Shown one piece after another: positions 16,231 through 23,608 of a stretch of 64,000 bases of DNA. The DNA is taken from the NCBI RefSeq assembly GCF_900119845.1, contig NZ_FPKU01000004.1, forward strand, positions 248,001 through 312,000. Direction: 5' to 3'. The position numbers and the translations under genes were made by a program. Origin of the DNA: Devosia enhydra. Lineage in GTDB: Bacteria > Pseudomonadota > Alphaproteobacteria > Rhizobiales > Devosiaceae. How positions within the stretch are numbered: position 1 is the first letter of the stretch; every line of letters starts with the position of its first letter. The notes beneath the pieces are model-generated. The model was not told the DNA's origin and did not search any database. It saw nothing but the letters and a program-made list of their open reading frames with translations.

Positions 16231-17748
16231 ATGAGCCGCTATGTCAGCGAGACCAAGACCATCCTGGAACGGCTCGGCGTTCCGGCCGGCGCGCTGGGCG
16301 GCCAGCTCGTCGCCCGCTCGCCGCTCGATGGCGGGCCGATCGGCGCGGTAAAGCCGACGACGCCGGAAGCGGCCGATGCCATCATCGGCAAGGCCGCCGA
16401 GGCCTTCGCGCTCTGGCGCAAGGTGCCCGCGCCGCGCCGGGGCGAACTCGTACGGCTTTTTGGCGAGCAGTTGCGGGCCAACAAGGACGATCTGGGACGG
16501 CTGGTTTCGATCGAGGTGGGCAAGGTGCCCTCCGAAGGCCTGGGCGAAGTGCAGGAGATGATCGACATCTGCGACTTCGCGCTTGGGCTCTCGCGCCAGC
16601 TTTATGGCCTCGTGATCGCGAGCGAACGGCCCGACCACAGGATGATCGAGCAATGGCACCCCGCCGGGGTGGTGGGCATCATCTCGGCCTTCAATTTTCC
16701 CGTCGCGGTCTGGGCCTGGAATGCGGCGCTGGCGCTTGCCTGTGGCGATGCCATCGTCTGGAAGCCGTCCGAAAAGGCGCCGCTGACGGCGCTCGCCTGC
16801 CAGGCGCTGCTGATGCGGGCGATCGCCCAGTTCGGCGACGCGCCCGAGGGGCTCTCGGGGCTGATCATCGGGGAGCGCGACCTGGGGGAATTGCTGGCCG
16901 AGGATCACCGGGTCGCGGTGGTCTCGGCCACCGGTTCGACCCGCATGGGACGCGCCGTGGGCGAAGCGGTGGCGCGGCGCTTCGGGCGCAGCATTCTCGA
17001 GCTGGGCGGCAACAATGCCTCGATCGTGGCGCCTTCGGCCGATCTCGACCTGGCGCTGCGGGCCATCGCCTTTGCCGCCATGGGCACGGCGGGGCAGCGC
17101 TGCACCACGCTGCGCCGCCTGGTCGTGCATGAAAGCGTCTATGACGCGCTGCTGCACCGGCTGCGCACGGTCTATGGCGCGGTGGCAGTGGGCGACCCGC
17201 TCGCGGGCGAAACGCTGGTGGGGCCGCTGATCGACCGCTCGGCCTTCGAGGGCATGGAGCGGGCGCTCGATACGGCGCGGGCGGCCGGTGGCACGGTGAC
17301 AGGGGGCGGACGCGTGGCGGTGGAGGGGGCGGAAGCCGCCTTCTATGCCCGGCCGGCGCTGGTGGAAATGCCGGGCCAGACGGGCCCGATGCTCGAGGAG
17401 ACCTTCGCGCCGATTCTCTATGTGGTGCGCTACAGGGATATCGAGGAGGCCATCGCGCTCCAGAACGGGGTGCCTCAGGGCCTCTCCTCCTCGATCTTTG
17501 CCACCGACATGCGCGAGATCGAGCAGTTCCTGTCGGCTGCCGGGTCCGATTGCGGCATCGCCAATGTCAATATGGGGCCATCGGGTGCCGAAATCGGCGG
17601 AGCCTTCGGGGGCGAGAAGGAAACCGGCGGCGGACGCGAATCCGGCTCGGACGCCTGGAAGGGCTATATGCGCCGCCAGACCAGCGCCATCAATTATGGC
17701 CGCACCCTGCCGCTGGCGCAGGGGGTGAAGTTCGATATCCCGGGGTAG
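16231..17748 (+). CDS. aldehyde dehydrogenase, ALDH7/AmaB-like
   Basis: 505 residues, full length. Catalytic Glu257 is in ELGGNNASIV and the nucleophile Cys291 in GTAGQRCTTLRR; GSTRMGRAVG is the coenzyme-loop motif. The C-terminus (GGAFGGEKETGGGRESGSDAWK) is characteristic of ALDH7 (antiquitin/AmaB) enzymes, which oxidise 2-aminoadipate semialdehyde in lysine breakdown. No other lysine-pathway gene sits beside it, so another semialdehyde, for example from sugar acids, is also possible. It lies 108 bases after the uronate-dehydrogenase-like gene and may be expressed with it. Confidence 0.88.
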   Translation: MSRYVSETKTILERLGVPAGALGGQLVARSPLDGGPIGAVKPTTPEAADAIIGKAAEAFALWRKVPAPRRGELVRLFGEQLRANKDDLGRLVSIEVGKVPSEGLGEVQEMIDICDFALGLSRQLYGLVIASERPDHRMIEQWHPAGVVGIISAFNFPVAVWAWNAALALACGDAIVWKPSEKAPLTALACQALLMRAIAQFGDAPEGLSGLIIGERDLGELLAEDHRVAVVSATGSTRMGRAVGEAVARRFGRSILELGGNNASIVAPSADLDLALRAIAFAAMGTAGQRCTTLRRLVVHESVYDALLHRLRTVYGAVAVGDPLAGETLVGPLIDRSAFEGMERALDTARAAGGTVTGGGRVAVEGAEAAFYARPALVEMPGQTGPMLEETFAPILYVVRYRDIEEAIALQNGVPQGLSSSIFATDMREIEQFLSAAGSDCGIANVNMGPSGAEIGGAFGGEKETGGGRESGSDAWKGYMRRQTSAINYGRTLPLAQGVKFDIPG

Positions 17749-17803
17749 GGGGCCTTGAGCGTCGAGATGCTTCTCTCGTGGGCCGGGAAGCTTCGCAAAC
17801 GGA

Positions 17804-17825
17804 CGTCCCTGCTTTCGTAGGGACG
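17804..17825. terminator. hairpin between convergent ALDH and thiolase genes
   Basis: CGTCCCTGC (17804-17812), loop TTTC, then GTAGGGACG (17817-17825), a nine-base stem with one G-T pair. It lies between convergent genes and could end transcription from both sides. The same CCCTGCTTT...AGGGACG core recurs inside the larger repeat at 60198-60227, so it may be a short copy of that repeat family. Confidence 0.5.
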
Positions 17826-17864
17826 GCCAGTGGGGATGAGCTGTCGGCGCGGAGAACCGTGCCC

Positions 17865-19046
17865 TTAGCCCCGCTCGATGCAGAGGGCGATGCCCATGCC
17901 GCCCCCGATGCAGAGGCTGGCGATGCCGCGGTTTGCGTTTCGCCGCTGCATTTCGTGGAGCAGCGTGACGAGCACCCGGGCGCCCGAGGCGCCGATGGGG
18001 TGGCCGAGCGCGATGGCGCCGCCATTGACGTTGACGCGGGCCGGATCGATGTCGAGATCGCGGGTGACCGCGAGGCTCTGGGCGGCGAAGGCCTCGTTCA
18101 GTTCCCAGAGCTCGACGCTGTCCGTGCTCCAGCCGGCGCGGGCGATGGCGCGGCGCGAGGCCTCGATGGGCCCGAGCCCCATGACCTGCGGATCAAGCCC
18201 GCACTGGCCGAAGCCGGCGATGCGACCGAGGCTCGAAAGCCCGCGCGCGGCCCGCTCATCGGCGCTCATCAGGATCAGCGCCGCGGCGCCATCATTGACG
18301 CCAGAGGCATTGCCGGCCGTCACCGTGCCATCGGCGGCAAACGCGGGGCGCAGGCGCGCGAGGCCGGCAAGATCGGTTTCGGGGCGGGGATGTTCGTCGG
18401 CGGTCACTGCCACGTCACCCTTGCGGCCCTTGACGGTGACGGGCGCGATCTCGGCTGCAAAGCGGCCGGCGGCGATGGCGGCGGCGGCCTTCTTCTGGCT
18501 CGCCAGCGCGAAATCATCCTGGTCGGCACGGCTAAGGCCATAGCGGGCAACGATGTTTTCCGCCGTGATACCCATGGGATAGCCGTAAAACGCATCGGAC
18601 AGCCCATCGCTCATCACGGTATCGACCAGCGTCATGTCGCCCAGCTTGCGGCCGGGGCGGATGAGGGCGGCGTGCGGGGCCTGGCTCATGCTTTCCTGCC
18701 CGCCCGCGACGACGATGCGCGAGAGCCCCGTCATGATCTGCTGGGCCCCGAGCATCACCGCGCGCAGGCCCGAGCCGCAGACCTGGTTGACCGACAGGGC
18801 TGGGGCGGCATCGGCGATGCCGGCAAGGCGCGCCGCCTGCCGGGCCGGGTTCATGCCGGCCGCCGCCGTCAGCACCTGCCCGAGGATGGTTTCGTCGATA
18901 TCGGCGCCCGAAAGCCCGGCATCGGCGAGGGCGGCAGCAATGGCGGTGGCGCCGAGCGCATGGGCGGGCAGGCTGGCGAGCGCGCCATTATGGGCCCCGA
19001 TGGGGGTGCGGCGGGCAGCGACGATCTCGATTTCGGGCAGGCTCAT
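17865..19046 (-). CDS. acetyl-CoA C-acetyltransferase/thiolase
   Basis: 393 residues, standard for thiolases. The acylated cysteine is in NQVCGSGLRAV, the catalytic histidine in GGAIALGHPIGASGARVL, and the second cysteine in CIGGGMGIALCIE. AARRTPIGAHNGAL at the N-terminus resembles biosynthetic PhaA/AtoB enzymes. ATG 19046 is chosen over an upstream in-frame ATG because it begins at the family consensus. It condenses or cleaves acetyl-CoA units. No phaB or CoA-transferase gene lies beside it; the divergent citrate-synthase-like gene is the nearest metabolic neighbour. Confidence 0.92.
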   Translation of the reverse strand: MSLPEIEIVAARRTPIGAHNGALASLPAHALGATAIAAALADAGLSGADIDETILGQVLTAAAGMNPARQAARLAGIADAAPALSVNQVCGSGLRAVMLGAQQIMTGLSRIVVAGGQESMSQAPHAALIRPGRKLGDMTLVDTVMSDGLSDAFYGYPMGITAENIVARYGLSRADQDDFALASQKKAAAAIAAGRFAAEIAPVTVKGRKGDVAVTADEHPRPETDLAGLARLRPAFAADGTVTAGNASGVNDGAAALILMSADERAARGLSSLGRIAGFGQCGLDPQVMGLGPIEASRRAIARAGWSTDSVELWELNEAFAAQSLAVTRDLDIDPARVNVNGGAIALGHPIGASGARVLVTLLHEMQRRNANRGIASLCIGGGMGIALCIERG

Positions 19047-19258
19047 GAAAGTGGCTCCGGGCGCGGCGGAAGAGGCTGACACTCATCTAGCCGCTCGCGC
19101 GGCGCGCCGAAACCGGTGGCGCTTTCCACGCTGCCGTATTTCTACGCATGGCCTCATGCATTTCCCGTCGCGGCGGGCTGAGGGCGCGCCGTGGCCGGCT
19201 TGCGCGCAGGCCCCGGCTCGCGCATGGTTCACCTCAACAACAGGAGAGGAGACGCGCA

Positions 19259-20410
19259 ATGAGCGACGCGCCCGCAGGCTTCAAGCCAAAGAAATCCGTG
19301 GCCCTTTCGGGCGTGGTTGCCGGCAACACCGCGCTCTGTACGGTGGGGCGCAGCGGCAATGACCTGCATTATCGCGGCTACGACATCCTCGATATCGCCG
19401 AAAGCTCGGAATTCGAGGAAATCGCCTATCTCCTCGTGCATGGCACGCTGCCGACCGAGGCTGAACTTTCCGCCTATCGCGACAAGCTGATCGCGCTGCG
19501 CGGCCTGCCCGATGCGGTGCGCCGCGCGCTCGAAACGCTGCCCGCTTCGGCCCACCCGATGGATGTGATGCGCACCGGCGCCTCGGTGCTGGGCTGCGTT
19601 CTGCCCGAGGCGGAAGCCCATGATGCGCCGGGCGCGCGCGACATTGCCGACCGCCTGATGGCCTCGTTCGGCTCGATGCTGCTCTACTGGTACCATTTTT
19701 CCCATAATGGCCGGCGCATCACCATCGAGACCGACGATGCCTCGATCGGCGGGCACTTCCTGCATCTGCTGCACGGCAAGGCGCCCGATGCCGAGGCGGT
19801 GCGGGCGATGCATACCTCGCTCATTCTTTATGCCGAGCACGAATTCAACGCCTCGACCTTCACCGCGCGCACCATAGCGGGCACGGGCTCGGATATGTAT
19901 TCGGCCATCACCGGGGCCATCGGGGCGCTGCGCGGGCCCAAGCATGGCGGGGCCAATGAATATGCCTTTGCCGTGCAGAAGCGCTACGCCACGCCCGACG
20001 AAGCGGAGGCCGATATCCGGCGCCGGGTGGAGGCAAAGGAAGTGATCATCGGGTTCGGACACCCGGTCTATACCGTCTCCGACCCGCGCAACGAGGTGAT
20101 CAAAAAGGTGGCGCGCTCGCTCTCGGAAACGCGCGGCTCAATGCGCATGTTTGAGATCGCCGAGCGCATCGAACAGGTGATGAAGGCGACCAAGACCATG
20201 TTCGCCAATCTCGACTGGTACAGCGCTGTTTCCTACCACATGCTGGGGGTGCCCACCGCGATGTTCACCCCGCTCTTCGTGGTGGCGCGCACTTCGGGCT
20301 GGAGCGCCCATGTGATGGAGCAGCGGGCCGACAACAAGATCATCCGTCCCTCAGCCAATTATGTCGGGCCCGAAAACCTCGCCTTCGTTCCCCTCGACCA
20401 GCGTGGATAG
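19259..20410 (+). CDS. prpC: citrate synthase/2-methylcitrate synthase (PrpC-like)
   Basis: 383 residues, the length of type II citrate/2-methylcitrate synthases rather than the roughly 430-residue GltA. Active-site landmarks: AEHEFNAS with His194, PKHGGANE with His229, GFGHPVY with His268, and a late Asp in [10 protein letters not shown]. It starts with [17 protein letters not shown], as in PrpC. ATG 19259 follows GGAGAGGAGA. It probably condenses propionyl-CoA or acetyl-CoA with oxaloacetate. The matching PrpB- and PrpD-like genes are 3-5 kb away on the other strand within a TTT operon, not in a standard prp cluster. Confidence 0.85.
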   Translation: MSDAPAGFKPKKSVALSGVVAGNTALCTVGRSGNDLHYRGYDILDIAESSEFEEIAYLLVHGTLPTEAELSAYRDKLIALRGLPDAVRRALETLPASAHPMDVMRTGASVLGCVLPEAEAHDAPGARDIADRLMASFGSMLLYWYHFSHNGRRITIETDDASIGGHFLHLLHGKAPDAEAVRAMHTSLILYAEHEFNASTFTARTIAGTGSDMYSAITGAIGALRGPKHGGANEYAFAVQKRYATPDEAEADIRRRVEAKEVIIGFGHPVYTVSDPRNEVIKKVARSLSETRGSMRMFEIAERIEQVMKATKTMFANLDWYSAVSYHMLGVPTAMFTPLFVVARTSGWSAHVMEQRADNKIIRPSANYVGPENLAFVPLDQRG

Positions 20411-20433
20411 CCACGATATTGGCATGACCCTAA

Positions 20434-20458
20434 AGGCGGGGCCGCATCGGCCTCGCCT
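20434..20458 (+). terminator. hairpin after the prpC-like gene
   Basis: AGGCGGGGCCG, loop CAT, then CGGCCTCGCCT gives an eleven-base stem with one mismatch, beginning 23 bases after the stop codon. Only GTTGTT follows rather than a true T run. It is a plausible terminator ahead of the oxidoreductase gene at 20480. Confidence 0.5.
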
Positions 20459-20479
20459 GTTGTTAGAGAGGATATCGGC

Positions 20480-21424
20480 ATGGATGCGGCTGCGCTCAGA
20501 CTGGCAATGATCGGCACCGGCCATTTCGCCCGCCGCCACCTCGAGATGATCGGGCGCGACAGCGATGTGGCAGTGGTCGCCCATCTGGGCACTGGCGGGC
20601 CATCGGGTCCTGCACTGGCGGCCGATTACGGCGGAGAGGTCTTTTCGGACCTCGATACGCTGATCGCGACGGCGCGGCCCGATATTGCCATCGTCACGGT
20701 GCCGCCCCACCAGCACGGGGAGATCGAGGCCAGGCTGATTGCGGCCCGCATTCCCTTCCTTGTCGAAAAGCCCATCGCCACGGACCGGCAGACCGCCGAG
20801 ACCATCGCGGCGGCGATCGAAAAGGCCGGGCTGGTGGTGGGGGTGGGCTATAATCTGCGCGCCATGGATGTGCTGGGCGAAGTGCGGCAGGCGCTCGCGG
20901 CGCATCCGGTGCGCATGGTGATCGGGGAATACCTGACGCGGACGCCCGGGCCACTCTGGTGGCGGCGCAACGCCACGAGCGGCGGCCAACTGGTGGAGCA
21001 GGCGACCCATCTGGTCGATCTGGCGCTGCACCTGCTGGGGCCGGCGGTGCCGGTGGCCCATCGCGCCAATCCCGCGCCGACGCGACATTTCGAGGATGCG
21101 GACGTCGCTTCGGCGCAGGCGATGCTGGTTGAGTTTGGCGATGGCACGCCGGGCGTCTTCACCACGGCCTGCGTGCTCGACAAGACCGAAAGCCTGAGCC
21201 TGCGGTTCATCGCCGAACACCTGCTGGTCTCGATCGACCTGACGGGCGCGACGCTGACCGAAAACGGCGAGACGCGGCGGCTGTCGCTGGTGGAAAACGC
21301 CTATCGCATCCAGGATCGGGCGTTTCTGGCCGCGGTGCGGGCCAACGATCCCTCGATCCTCACCTGTTCTTATGCCGACGCCCTGCGCACCCACAGGCTG
21401 CTGATGGATGCCACAGGGCGGTAG
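20480..21424 (+). CDS. Gfo/Idh/MocA-family oxidoreductase
   Basis: 314 residues. The N-terminal Rossmann domain reads LRLAMIGTGHFARRHLEMI, followed by VTVPPHQHGEIEARLIAARIPFLVEKPIATD, which contains the family EKP lysine motif. The C-terminal half is the alpha/beta domain, with GGQLVEQATHLVDLALHLLG providing the usual active-site histidine. Such enzymes use NAD(P) to oxidise or reduce sugars, inositols or sugar acids. It stands alone between hairpins, so neighbours give no firm hint. Sugar-acid metabolism would suit the region. Confidence 0.85.
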   Translation: MDAAALRLAMIGTGHFARRHLEMIGRDSDVAVVAHLGTGGPSGPALAADYGGEVFSDLDTLIATARPDIAIVTVPPHQHGEIEARLIAARIPFLVEKPIATDRQTAETIAAAIEKAGLVVGVGYNLRAMDVLGEVRQALAAHPVRMVIGEYLTRTPGPLWWRRNATSGGQLVEQATHLVDLALHLLGPAVPVAHRANPAPTRHFEDADVASAQAMLVEFGDGTPGVFTTACVLDKTESLSLRFIAEHLLVSIDLTGATLTENGETRRLSLVENAYRIQDRAFLAAVRANDPSILTCSYADALRTHRLLMDATGR

Positions 21425-21437
21425 GGGCTGCGTTTTT

Positions 21438-21461
21438 CCTTCTCCCCTCGAGGGGAGAAGG
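21438..21461. repeat. CCTTCTCCCC/GGGGAGAAGG palindrome
   Basis: Ten-base arms around TCGA, with the same arms as the hairpin at 2604-2626. It has T bases on the left and A bases on the right, so it lacks a T tail for either strand and is better called a dispersed repeat than a terminator. It still lies between two convergent genes. Confidence 0.65.
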
Positions 21462-21469
21462 AAGAGGCC

Positions 21470-21637
21470 TTAGCCGATCTTGTAGAAGCTGTCGGCGTCG
21501 ATGCCCAGGCGCTCGAGGTCGGCGCGAGCGGGGCGGCGGCGGCCTTCGATGGCACCGGCAACAGCGAAGAGCGACTCGGCGCTGGCCACGAAATTGCGGG
21601 CGCGGTTCATGAAGCCGTTCGACTTGGTGCTGGTCAT
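21470..21637 (-). CDS. small conserved-looking protein of unknown function (55 aa)
   Basis: A short frame easily missed: 55 residues beginning MTSTKSNGFMNRARNFVASA and ending GIDADSFYKIG. AAGGAGA sits at ideal spacing before ATG 21637. The middle is a helix-prone stretch (AESLFAVAGAIEGRRRP) with an arginine cluster, and the C-terminus reads ADLERLGIDADSFYKI, reminiscent of small DUF1127-like proteins that end in a short ordered tail, though I cannot place it in a family. Its codon usage matches genuine genes here. Its own gap upstream holds a chance for a separate promoter. Confidence 0.6.
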   Translation of the reverse strand: MTSTKSNGFMNRARNFVASAESLFAVAGAIEGRRRPARADLERLGIDADSFYKIG

Positions 21638-21775
21638 TTCATCTCTCCTTGCGTGTGCCGTTTATTTGGGCCCTTATGGCCAAAGGACAAGGGATGACGG
21701 TGCAAGGGAGCCATGCAGCGGGGTCAGGATTGGCGTGAGAGGGTACTGCTGGGGCTCCCTGATCTCCTCGCGCCT

Positions 21776-21880
21776 TCATGGTGAGGAGCGCCAAAGGCGC
21801 GTCTCGAACCACGAGGGCGGAGAGGATGGGGCCCGGACCTCGCCCTTCGAGACGCCTCTGCGAGGCTCCTCAGGGTGAGG
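21776..21880. repeat. palindromic repeat, TCATGGTGAGGAG / CTCCTCAGGGTGAGG family
   Basis: Two facing modules, 21776-21820 and 21837-21880, are imperfect reverse complements of each other (GTCTCGAACCACGAGGGCGG versus CCTCGCCCTTCGAGACGCC). Each module also has an internal hairpin (GCGCCAAAGGCGC). The same pair, joined by GATGGGGCCCG, recurs in the block at 60005-60396. There is no coding capacity. It looks like a mobile or amplified extragenic repeat able to fold into a long cruciform. Confidence 0.75.
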
Positions 21881-21934
21881 TCCTTTGATAGTCCCCACAT
21901 GTCGGCTTTTGCACCATTCCGCCACAACCACGGT

Positions 21935-22026
21935 GTCATTCCCGCGCAGGCGGGAATCCAGCTTGCGATGGCCAAGATAGCGCTTGGACGTCAAGAGAGG
22001 CTGGATTCCCGCCTGCGCGGAATGAC
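21935..22026. repeat. long inverted repeat GTCATTCCCGCG ... CGCGGAATGAC
   Basis: About 30-base arms at each end: GTCATTCCCGCGCAGGCGGG plus AATCCAG on the left, and CTGGATT then CCCGCCTGCGCGGAATGAC on the right. Inside each arm is a smaller CCCGC/GCGGG hairpin. Elements of this form are common intergenic repeats in proteobacteria. It lies just after the GntR stop codon (22045) on the minus strand, so it may also stop transcription of the TTT-prp operon. Confidence 0.75.
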
Positions 22027-22044
22027 ACCGACGACTTTCCATCT

Positions 22045-22725
22045 CTACTGCCGCGCCGACGCCTCGAGGGAGAGGCGGGCCGATGCGATGTGGCGGCGCA
22101 TGAGGAATTCGGCGAGTTCGCCATCGCGGTCGGCGATGGCGCCGACGATGCGCTCATGCTCCTGAAGGGCACGCAATGCGCGGCCCGGCACGATGCGGTG
22201 CTGCATGCGATAGAGCCGGAAGAGCGTGTAATACTCGTTGCAGAGTAGATCGAAGAGCTGGTCGTTGCGGGCCAGCCGCGCGATCTCGAAATGAAAATCG
22301 GAATTCGCGGTCGCCTGCCAATAGACCATGGCATCGGGCCGCTCGAGCGCCGTACGGTGTTCGGCCATCATGGCTTCGAGCCCGGCGACGTCCGAGGGCG
22401 TGGCCCGCTCTGCTGCCTCGCGCGCCGCCAGCCCTTCGAGCACCTCGCGGATCTTGAAGAGCGCGACGGCCGCCGGCAGCGATGGGGTGACCACCCGCAC
22501 GCCCTGGCGCGGGGCGCGCTCGACGAGCTTGCGCTCCTCGAGCCGTCTGATCGCCTCGCGCAAGGGTCCGCGGCTCACCCCGAAACGGGCGGCGAGGCGG
22601 GGCTCGGAGAGTTTTTCGCCCGGGCCGAAATCGCCCGAGACGATGGCTTCGGAGAGGCGGGCAAAGAGCGCATCGGCGAGCGAGCGCTCCTCATCGACGA
22701 GCGCCGCGCCCGCCTCGCCGGTCAT
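22045..22725 (-). CDS. GntR-family regulator, FCD type
   Basis: 226 residues. The winged helix reads LADALFARLSEAIVSGDFGPGEKLSEPRLAARFGVSRGPLREAIRRLEERKLVERAPRQGVRV. The FCD domain has ANSDFHFEIARLARND and LQEHERIVGAI. ATG 22725 follows GGAGA and begins one base after the stop of the lyase gene; an ATG at 22746 would overlap it. It is the last gene of a six-gene minus-strand run (tctC, tctB, tctA, prpD-like, prpB-like, gntR). The two TGTGTCGACAGA boxes upstream of that run are its probable binding sites. Confidence 0.87.
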   Translation of the reverse strand: MTGEAGAALVDEERSLADALFARLSEAIVSGDFGPGEKLSEPRLAARFGVSRGPLREAIRRLEERKLVERAPRQGVRVVTPSLPAAVALFKIREVLEGLAAREAAERATPSDVAGLEAMMAEHRTALERPDAMVYWQATANSDFHFEIARLARNDQLFDLLCNEYYTLFRLYRMQHRIVPGRALRALQEHERIVGAIADRDGELAEFLMRRHIASARLSLEASARQ

Positions 22726-22726
22726 G

Positions 22727-23605
22727 TCAGCGCCCGTCTCCGGCATAGCGCTTCTCGAGGGCGTCGAATTCGGGCTTGCGCACCAGACGCTGCCGCTCCT
22801 TGAAGCTGGCCACCGGCCCATCCTCGCCCAGCCGGCCATCGGCCTTGAGCTGGCCGAGCGCCGCCTGCATGCCGTAGATCGCGCCCTGGAGCGCGACATT
22901 GGCATAGAGCACGAGCGAAAAGCCCATCTGCCCGAGCTCGTCGAACCCGATGATCGGCGTACGCCCGCCCACCACGAGATTGACCAGTTGCGGCGTGCCG
23001 GTGAGCCGGGCCGGGATGGCGCGGATCTCATCGACGCTTTCGGGGGCCTCGACGAAGGTGATGTCGGCGCCATCCTCGATGAAGGCCTGGGCCCGCTCGA
23101 TGGCCGCGTCAAAACCTTGCGTCGCGCGTGCGTCGGTGCGGGCGAGGATCAGGAGGTTCCCGTCCTCGCGCGCATCCACGGCCGCCTTGATGCGGCTGCG
23201 TGCCTCGGTGAGGTCGACCACGTCCTTGCCCGAGAAATGCCCGCAGCGCTTGGGATTGACCTGGTCTTCAAGCTGCACGGCCGTAGCGCCGGCCCGCTCC
23301 AGCGTGCGGATGGTGTGCCGCACATTGAGCGCATTGCCAAAGCCTGTATCGGCATCGACGATGATGGGCAGGTTGGTGGCATCGCGGATGGTGGCCACAT
23401 GCTGGGCGATCTCGGGGAGGCTGACAAAGCCGAGATCGGGCATGCCCAGATAGGTGTTGGTGAGCCCGGCCCCCGAGAGATAGATGGCCTCGAAGCCCAT
23501 ATCCTCGATGATGCGGGCCGCCAGCGCATTGGCCGCGCCCGGCAGCAGTACCGGCCCGCCACCGAGGCGGGCGCGGAACGCCTTGTTGATCTCGCGCGCG
23601 CCCAT
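22727..23605 (-). CDS. isocitrate lyase/PEP mutase family, methylisocitrate-lyase-like
   Basis: 292 residues, matching PrpB and 2,3-dimethylmalate lyase in length. The catalytic loop PKRCGH is at residues 118-123, metal-binding aspartates are in VDADTGFGN (Asp84, Asp86), and the ending is of the usual type. These enzymes cleave a C-C bond next to a carboxylate, releasing pyruvate or a related keto acid plus succinate or propionate. Its pairing with a PrpD-like dehydratase and a tricarboxylate transporter suggests breakdown of an imported branched tri- or dicarboxylate. True methylisocitrate lyase is possible but not certain. Confidence 0.87.
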   Translation of the reverse strand: MGAREINKAFRARLGGGPVLLPGAANALAARIIEDMGFEAIYLSGAGLTNTYLGMPDLGFVSLPEIAQHVATIRDATNLPIIVDADTGFGNALNVRHTIRTLERAGATAVQLEDQVNPKRCGHFSGKDVVDLTEARSRIKAAVDAREDGNLLILARTDARATQGFDAAIERAQAFIEDGADITFVEAPESVDEIRAIPARLTGTPQLVNLVVGGRTPIIGFDELGQMGFSLVLYANVALQGAIYGMQAALGQLKADGRLGEDGPVASFKERQRLVRKPEFDALEKRYAGDGR

Positions 23606-23608
23606 GGC

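Noticed and set aside
21438-21461. Palindrome as a rho-independent terminator
   Set aside because: On both strands the bases after the stem are A-rich or mixed, not a T run; treated as a dispersed repeat.
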